Assembly (NCBI GenBank): GCA_945860255.1
Contig: CAMAQI010000124.1
Span: 1-7,023, forward strand
Source: Methylacidiphilum caldifontis
GTDB taxonomy: Bacteria > Verrucomicrobiota > Verrucomicrobiia > Methylacidiphilales > CAMAQI01
Direction: 5' to 3'
DNA length: 7,023 nucleotides
Shown: one piece after another, positions 1 to 5,200 of the stretch
How positions within the stretch are numbered: the first letter of the stretch is position 1
Layout of the letters: each line of letters begins with the position of its first letter
Position numbers and translations under genes: made by a program
Notes under the pieces: generated by a model
Told to the model about the DNA's origin: nothing
Seen by the model: only the letters and a program-made list of their open reading frames with translations
Databases searched by the model: none

Positions 1-65
1 AGTTTTAATGCATTTAAAATGCAGGAGAGAGTCTCTCGCGGCGATGAACGTATTGAATTCTCAGC

Positions 66-103
66 AATCAGCGTTAATCAGCGTCCATCCGTGGTTAATC
101 CGG
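66..103 (+). repeat. Tandem 10-mer plus ATCCGTGGTTAA word
   Basis: Two 10-bp units (AATCAGCGTT at 66-75 and AATCAGCGTC at 76-85) run directly into CCATCCGTGG (85-94) and TTAATCCGG (95-103). CCATCCGTGG recurs exactly at 241-250, and the 12-mer ATCCGTGGTTAA at 87-98 recurs exactly at 261-272. From memory, similar intergenic words are scattered through genomes of Verrucomicrobiota, Omnitrophota and some other environmental bacteria; I could not check this. Their function is not known to me. Confidence 0.6.
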
Positions 104-135
104 TATTTTTCCTTAAGCCTAAAAAAAGCAGTTGG

Positions 136-272
136 AACCACGGATATCACGGATCACACGGATTTCAAACAGTTTAGGAAAAATTGTACGGTCACCTTGT
201 GGGTGAAGGAAAAAACAAAGGTTAATTTTCATAAATTCTTCCATCCGTGGTATCTGTGTTATCCGTGGTTAA
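136..272. repeat. Imperfect inverted repeat (30-bp arms, 75-bp spacer)
   Basis: The arm at 136-165 starts AACCACGGATA. The reverse complement of the arm at 241-270 aligns to it without gaps, with 24 of 30 bases identical including the first 11. Each arm is itself made of two or three GGAT/ACGG words (for example ACGGAT at 140-145 and 158-163), so it looks like a degenerate short-period repeat. The spacer contains a minor hairpin (192-196 with 202-206). Transcribed RNA could form a long stem, but spacing and mismatches make this uncertain. It may be a non-autonomous mobile or recombination-derived repeat. No transposase and no clear target-site duplication were seen. Confidence 0.65.
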
Positions 273-296
273 ATGGATTGCCGAATTTAGGTTAAG

Positions 297-321
297 TTGA
301 CGCTAATGCGCATATGCGGGA
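297..321 (+). repeat. Palindromic dispersed motif, copy 1
   Basis: The motif reads TTGACGCTAATGCGCAT followed by ATGCGGGA and contains nested palindromes: ATGCGCAT (306-313) and CGCATATGCG (309-318). A close relative lies at 2181-2204, differing mainly by a 2-bp deletion in the palindrome core. Both copies follow a TTAG-containing stretch, and both lie just past the 3' end of a minus-strand gene. This could be a dispersed repeat, a repeat end or a protein-binding site; the sequence does not decide between them. Confidence 0.45.
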
Positions 322-371
322 CGGAGATGAGGAAAATCCACTTTGGCTGACTTTTATTTTCGAATCGGGAA

Positions 372-1088
372 CTAAAAAAGATAGAGCTCTTCAGGCTCAG
401 GAACGCTCTTTGACTCCTGATACTGAACGATCGGCAAAAGAACGCCCCCATGCTCCTCAAAGCTCACGGTCCCTCGTACTTCTACCCAATCCCCCTCTTT
501 AAAAGGCATCGACCCATAATCACGCATCTCGACCATGACCGGTCGGGCATCGGCGACGCAACACCACATCATCGTTCTCATGAGAGAAAAACCTTTCTTT
601 TGTACGATTTGACCGATGATCGCCACTTTCTTGCCCTCAATTTTACTTCTTAACTGGGGATCACCAGCGACATAAAAGAGATCCAATAAATCCAAAAAAA
701 TCTCCTCAGATCCATCCTGTTTTTGCCAGCTCGTCGCTAACGATTGATCTCTCCCTGAGGCATCGACCGTTGCCGATTCGGCCTCTCGATTCAAGACCGT
801 TTTCATGCTTAATCCCTCTGGACGACAGAGAAGAACAGCTCCTAAACCGATCATCCCGAAAAGAACACTTTCCCAAGAAAGATCGTGGGAACATTTCGTA
901 AGAGAGGGCGAATCAGCAGAAACAACACTCAAAAAAATAAAAACAACCCCAGCGCAAATCACCGGAATTTGAAAAGAGGGATGAAGGAGTTTTTCAAAAT
1001 CAGCAACGATCCCCCAATAAAGACAGGCGACTCCCCATCCCAGCATCAGGAAGTTTTGAAAAAATCGTTGAATCTTTAGTCCGATCAT
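372..1088 (-). CDS. TIGR03943/DUF1980 (YcgQ-like) membrane protein
   Basis: This 238-residue protein belongs, by recognisable pattern, to the TIGR03943 (YcgQ, DUF1980) family, described as putative permease subunits usually paired with a UPF0718/YcgR-type permease; the substrate is unknown. Three hydrophobic segments (about residues 11-29, 38-56 and 74-89) precede a polar linker and a soluble C-terminal domain (about 128-225). That domain carries the family hallmark Met-x-Cys-Cys-x-Ala-Asp-Ala-Arg-Pro near residues 174-183 (Cys176-Cys177; Trp175 precedes them) and ends in an OB-fold-like strand pattern with GDWVEVRGTV. The length is near the family norm. The ATG at 1088 lies 13 bases after the stop of the upstream protease gene, with only a weak GAG-type ribosome site, so translational coupling is plausible. 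The stop is TAG. No partner permease is adjacent inside the window, which is unusual. The family call is fairly firm; the function is unresolved. Confidence 0.8.
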   Translation of the reverse strand: MIGLKIQRFFQNFLMLGWGVACLYWGIVADFEKLLHPSFQIPVICAGVVFIFLSVVSADSPSLTKCSHDLSWESVLFGMIGLGAVLLCRPEGLSMKTVLNREAESATVDASGRDQSLATSWQKQDGSEEIFLDLLDLFYVAGDPQLRSKIEGKKVAIIGQIVQKKGFSLMRTMMWCCVADARPVMVEMRDYGSMPFKEGDWVEVRGTVSFEEHGGVLLPIVQYQESKSVPEPEELYLF

Positions 1089-1101
1089 GAGCGATCTCTG
1101 T

Positions 1102-1791
1102 TTACCAAAAATACCATTTTTCAGTCCGAATCACATAAATTCCTAACAGTAAATTCGTGATCCCATGAGCCAGCATCACATCGCCCAAAGTTCGAGTTCG
1201 TAAAAACCAGCCTCCGAATAAAAGCCCGACCACCACCGCCAAAGACCATTGAGAGCCATGAACGGAAGCAAAAAAAGCGGTCGTCACGGTAAAAGAGATC
1301 CAACGAAAGGTGCCTAAGGCAACCTTTTCAAAATCCTCCTGAATCAGGTAACGCATTAAGAAGCCACGCCAAAAAATCTCCTCCATCACTGGAACCACAA
1401 GTACCGCTCCCATCAAACGAAAAGCGATTAACCCCCAAGCCATCGATCCTCCCCCAAAATGATAAGGATTGAACCCTCCTGTCCCCTCATGCTTGACCCA
1501 ATAAGGATCGAGTCCAACCCAAAGTAAAAAACCGAGAACTCCAACTAAGACGGAGAACTTCCAGTGACGAAGCTCAAAGCTCGGAAGCCGAGTTAACAAA
1601 AGTAGTATCGAAATCCCCACAAAAAAAGTTTTCAGCGGATAAACGACATAAACCGCCAACGGATGAATCGATTCTAACGTCAAAAAGAGACTGAATAAAA
1701 AAAACGGTAAAACATAAGGATAAATCGGGGAGGCCTTGATCTCTTGAATCGTGGAGTTCATACCACAAGTCAACCGCTCCCCTTGAATCAT
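1102..1791 (-). CDS. CPBP intramembrane protease, TIGR03008 type
   Basis: This 229-residue polytopic membrane protein has the CPBP/Abi (CAAX protease-like) glutamic protease motifs: EExxxR at Glu137-Glu138-Arg142, FxxxH at Phe174-His178, and HxxxN at His209-Asn213. These residues would form the catalytic site within the membrane. The start PYVLPF, the LLWVGLDP segment (about 89-96) and the ending TNLLLGIYV then WYFW match my recollection of TIGR03008, the CAAX protease-related family associated with PEP-CTERM/exosortase genomes. In that setting it may process exported or prenylated proteins, but no substrate is known here. The start is uncertain: ATG 1791 has no clear ribosome site, while an AAGGGGAG lies 15 bases before the in-frame ATG at 1761. 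Starting at 1761 would give 219 residues beginning MNSTIQEIK, close to the first hydrophobic helix. It lies upstream of, and is probably co-transcribed with, the gene at 372-1088. It is separated by 470 bases from the uvrA stop, so it probably has its own promoter, though I could not identify one. Confidence 0.87.
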   Translation of the reverse strand: MIQGERLTCGMNSTIQEIKASPIYPYVLPFFLFSLFLTLESIHPLAVYVVYPLKTFFVGISILLLLTRLPSFELRHWKFSVLVGVLGFLLWVGLDPYWVKHEGTGGFNPYHFGGGSMAWGLIAFRLMGAVLVVPVMEEIFWRGFLMRYLIQEDFEKVALGTFRWISFTVTTAFFASVHGSQWSLAVVVGLLFGGWFLRTRTLGDVMLAHGITNLLLGIYVIRTEKWYFW

Positions 1792-1859
1792 TCAAGCCAT
1801 AAATCGGTCAAAGACAGAAACCAAGGATATCACCTCAATGAAAATAGTCTCTACCCCAT

Positions 1860-1874
1860 TTCAATTGCATTGAA
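1860..1874. promoter_or_regulatory. Small dyad upstream of protease gene (possible operator)
   Basis: TTCAAT and ATTGAA flank a TGC centre, giving a perfect 6-bp dyad about 70-110 bases upstream of the candidate starts (1791 or 1761). Its position would suit a regulator-binding site, but AT-rich dyads of this size arise often by chance. No regulator gene is nearby, and it is not repeated elsewhere in the window as far as I can see. Confidence 0.2.
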
Positions 1875-1956
1875 TTCCGATTTATTAGTTTTAAACCCAT
1901 TTCTTTCATTAGAAACTACTTCGCCTCGTAAACTCTGCAACCAAACTGGTTATGAA

Positions 1957-2023
1957 AACTGGAGGGGCACAGGCTCTGTGCCTCAGGGGACGGGGAAGGC
2001 AGTGAGCCACTGCCCCTCCAGTT
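1957..2023. repeat. REPIN-like double hairpin
   Basis: Outer arms AACTGGAGGGGCA (1957-1969) and TGCCCCTCCAGTT (2011-2023) are perfect 13-bp inverted repeats. Nested inside are two perfect 7-bp stems with 3-base loops: GGCACAG-GCT-CTGTGCC (1966-1982) and GGCAGTG-AGC-CACTGCC (1998-2014), separated by a G-rich stretch (1985-1997). The element can therefore fold either as one long stem or as two small hairpins, an arrangement like REPINs, which are paired REP sequences in inverted orientation. REPs are typically mobilised in trans by a RAYT (TnpA-REP) transposase; none is in this window. The G-rich stem composition stands out from the AT-rich surroundings. An attenuator or mRNA-stabilising role after uvrA is an alternative. 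Confidence 0.7.
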
Positions 2024-2091
2024 CTAATGCAAGAAATCGGTTAAAAATACAGGTTCATTTGTTTTTTTGTTTTCGGGCTTTGAATTATTGC

Positions 2092-2110
2092 AGATAAGTG
2101 AAGATAAGTG
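2092..2110 (+). repeat. Short tandem repeat AGATAAGTG x2
   Basis: The 9-mer AGATAAGTG occurs twice with one intervening A. It could be chance, or a small duplication flanking an old insertion. Nothing else about it can be supported. Confidence 0.4.
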
Positions 2111-2118
2111 TTTTAAAG

Positions 2119-2155
2119 TTCTTGGCGACTTTTGTATTTAACTTGGCGGTTAAAA
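2119..2155 (+). repeat. CTTGGCG-type intergenic repeat segment
   Basis: Two CTTGGCG words (2121-2127 and 2141-2147) sit about 20 bases apart, the second followed by GTTAAAATTTG. From memory, stacked 'cttggcga...cttggcggttaaa' text is a common dispersed intergenic repeat in several environmental bacterial phyla and often occurs near the ATCCGTGG-type repeat found at the left of this window. I could not verify copy number. Confidence 0.4.
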
Positions 2156-2180
2156 TTTGTTTTTGGTTGTTATCCTTAGC

Positions 2181-2204
2181 TTGACGCCTATGCGCATGCG
2201 AGGG
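2181..2204 (+). repeat. Palindromic dispersed motif, copy 2
   Basis: TTGACGCCTATGCGCATGCG followed by AGGG is closely related to 297-321. It contains overlapping palindromes ATGCGCAT (2190-2197) and CGCATGCG (2193-2200). It lies about 60 bases beyond the uvrA stop, as copy 1 lies about 50 bases beyond the stop of the gene at 372-1088. Placement after gene ends would suit a dispersed repeat or an RNA-level signal, but there is no T-run to make it a standard terminator. Confidence 0.45.
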
Positions 2205-2261
2205 ATCCGCCTTCTTGATTTTCGCTTCGCGATGGGAGTGTGTGAGAATGCTTTTAAATCC

Positions 2262-5200
2262 TTATCCTCTCTTCGCTTTTTGAGGGCGATCCAATATCTC
2301 TTTCAAAAAAGGGGCGGTGGGCGTCTTTTTTTGAACAATACTTTCTGGGGTCCCCTCCGCAATCAAATAGCCCCCCTTTTCACCCCCGACTGGCCCAAGC
2401 TCGATCACCCAATCAGCCTCGGCGATCACATCCAGATGATGCTCAATGACCACGACGGTGTGTCCCAGATCCACTAAACGATGAAAAACTTTTAATAGTT
2501 TCTCAACATCCGAAAGATGCAATCCAATCGTCGGCTCCTCTAAAAGATAAAGATGATGCGGAGTCCCTTGTCTTGTGCGCATCCGAATTTTATCTTGTTG
2601 TTGGAGTGATTCGGTAAGCGCGGCGACCATCTTGATCCGCTGCGACTCTCCCCCGGAAAGGGTCGAACTCTTCTGCCCCAAGGTCAAATAACCCAACCCA
2701 ATATCGCGCATCAACTCCAACGGAATTCGAATCTCTGATTGCGCTTCAAATAAAACCACTGCCTCATCGACGGAAAGAGCCAAGAGATCGGCAATCGATT
2801 TCTCTCGATAAAGGATCTCTAATGTTTCGTGATTAAATCGTTTTCCCAAACAGGATTCACACGGGGCATGAAAGGAGGGCATGAACGACATCTCAATTTT
2901 AATATCCCCCTGCCCCTGACAAGCCTCACAACGTCCCCCCTTGGTATTAAATGAGAATCGACTCGCAGTATATCCTCGTTGACGGGCCAGGGGAATCTGA
3001 GCGTAGAGAGCACGCAAACGATCCATAATCCCGAGATAGGTCGCTGGAGTCGAACGGGAGGTCTTCCCAATCGGCGATTGATCGACTTCAACAACGGCAT
3101 CAAAGGGGATTTTTGTTTTCTGAGTTATTGAGGTACTGACTCTCGGTTTTAGAACTTCATGAATCAAGGTGCTTTTCCCTGCTCCACTCACCCCACAAAC
3201 GACCGTCAACACACGAAGGGGAAGGTCGACGTTTAAATTCTTGAGATTGTGGGTCCTCGCCTTTGAAATCGAATAACTCCCTTGCGACTCACGGCGTTTT
3301 CCTTGAAACGGATGCAAAAGCGGATTTCCAAGAAGATGCCCGGTAATCGAACCCTTTTGAGAGATCAACTCTTTCCAAGTTCCATCGGCAATGATCTTTC
3401 CGCCATGAATCCCTGCGCCGGGGCCTAGATCAATAATTCGATCTGCAATCTTCATCGTCTCTTCATCATGTTCGACGATGACCAAGGTGTTGCCTTTATC
3501 CCGAAGCAGTTGAAGTGATTTAAGTAACCGATCGTTATCCTGAGGATGCAGACCGATCGTCGGCTCATCTAAAACGTAAAGCACCCCTTGAAGATTTGTC
3601 CCCAGTTGAGCCGCAAGTCGAATCCGTTGAGACTCTCCGCCCGAAAGCGTTTTTGATCCTCGATTTAACGTGAGATAACCCAAACCGACTTCAATCAGAA
3701 ATCCGAGTCTTTGTTCTATCTCGGGTAAAATATCTTGAGCGATTACCGCCTCTCTTCCTTCTAATTGAATCGTTTGAATAAATCGAAAGGCCTCTTCAAT
3801 CGAGAGTTCTCCTAACTCAGGTAAGCTCATGCCTCCTTTGTTTCTTTTTTCGCCGTAAGGAAGACGAACCGCACGAGCAATCGAATTCAAACGCGACCCC
3901 TGACACTCCGGACAAAGCGTTGTCTCCTCCCCATTCGATTCCATCCGTTGCTCAATCTCAACCTCGATCTCAAGTGCCGTCTCTCCTTGGGTTTTCATCT
4001 CCGCCACTCTCCCGAATCCTTGACAGGTCGGACACCAGCCATGGGGAGAATTAAAAGAAAAAAGCCGAGGATCAAGCTCCTCAAAAGAGAGCCCACTTTG
4101 AGCGCAAGCATAATGGGTGCTAAAAAGAGTTTCCTGACTTTTCGAATCAATCACGGAACAAACCCCTTTTCCCAATGTCACCGCTTTTTGAATCAAATCG
4201 CGTCTCTTGGCACTCTCTAATTTCTTGGAAAGATTTCCGAGAATCAAATCGATGCTGTGCTCTTTAAATCGATCGAGTGCTTTAAACTTTTTCGGTTCTA
4301 CCCATTTTCCATCCACTCTCAAATAAGGATAGTTATTTTTAACCGCCCAGGCCGCAAGTTCGGTATGAATTCCTTTTCTCGCCTTAATGAGCGGAGCGAC
4401 CAAAGTCAGTTCCCCCTTTTTCAACATCCGTTCAATTTTCCCAAGGATCTCATCTAACGATTGTCGTTGTGCCGCCTCCCCGGTTTTTGGGTCATAAGGT
4501 GTTGCTAACTTTGAATACAAGAGTCGGAGAAATTGATGAATCTCCGTCACCGTTGAAACGGTACTTTTTCCTCCCCCTTGAGTGAGTCGCTGTTCAATCG
4601 CCACCGCAGGAGGAATTCCGGTCACACGATCGACCTCAGGCTTCTCCATCTGTTCAACGAACTGACGGGCAAAGGCATTTAAACTATCCAAATAACGACG
4701 CTGTCCTTCAGAAAAAAGAAGATCAAAGGCGAGAGTTGATTTTCCAGAGCCACTCAGTCCAGTAAAGACCGTGATCTCATTAAGTTGAATATCCAAATCG
4801 ATATTTTTAAGATTATGATGACGTGCCCCTCGAATCTCGATTTGCTTCGGCGGCGAAGGGGGGGGGTTTGAAAAACTCAATTTCTCTTTTACCGCCCTCC
4901 CCCCGATTCCTAATTTCTCTCGTAAAAATCGTCCCGTATGACTTTTTAAATTCTTCGCGATCTGCTCAGGGGTTCCCTCAACCACAATACTCCCCCCCTG
5001 TGCTCCTCCCTCCGGCCCAAGATCGATCACCCAATCAGCATTTTTGATCAGATCTAAGTTATGCTCAATGATCATCACCGAGTCCCCTTGATCCACCATT
5101 CGATGAAATAGTTGCACCAAAAGTCGAATATCTTCAAAATGAAGTCCGGTCGTCGGTTCATCCAACAAAATCACACGACTTCGTCCTGAAGGGGACTCTT

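Larger units (their letters stand above)
1..371. other. Gene-free, repeat-bearing left flank
   Basis: I see no credible gene here. An open frame spans 8-295 on the plus strand, but its translation runs straight through the repeats described separately and has no domain character. The region contains a two-unit tandem 10-mer (66-85), three copies of a CCATCCGTGG/ATCCGTGG-type word in both orientations, a small hairpin (TCACC at 192-196 pairing with GGTGA at 202-206), and a short palindrome (309-318). It lies downstream of the minus-strand gene ending at 372. No classical GC-stem plus T-run terminator is visible just past that stop codon. Confidence 0.6.
1792..2261. other. Non-coding, repeat-rich spacer between uvrA and protease gene
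   Basis: No convincing gene is present; the open frame at 1744-2097 on the plus strand crosses the protease gene start and a hairpin array and has no domain character. The spacer holds a 15-bp dyad TTCAAT-TGC-ATTGAA (1860-1874), a structured double hairpin (1957-2023), a short direct repeat (2092-2110), a CTTGGCG-type repeat (2119-2155) and a palindromic motif (2181-2204). It must contain the 3' untranslated end of uvrA and probably the promoter of the protease gene. No strong -35/-10 pair with proper spacing could be assigned: TTGAAA at 1864-1859 and TATTTT at 1846-1841 on the minus strand are only 12 bases apart. No T-run terminator is visible after uvrA. Confidence 0.6.

Noticed and set aside
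1..272. CRISPR array suggested by repeated ATCCGTGG words
   Set aside because: Copies face both directions, spacing is irregular and the units are degenerate; there are no regular repeat-spacer units and no cas genes.
8..295. Open frame of 95 codons on the plus strand
   Set aside because: It is built from the repeat words and hairpin arms, with no domain pattern and no ribosome site; best seen as repeat sequence that happens to be open.
1837..1911. Minus-strand 24-codon ORF starting MKEMGLK upstream of the protease gene
   Set aside because: No ribosome site precedes its ATG and its length is expected by chance; not supported as a leader peptide.
1744..2097. Open frame of 117 codons on the plus strand
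   Set aside because: It overlaps the start of the protease gene in antisense and reads through the REPIN-like element; low-complexity translation with no recognisable domain.
2221..2232. TCGCTTCGCGA hairpin after uvrA as a terminator
   Set aside because: The stem is only about four base pairs and no T-run follows on the minus strand.
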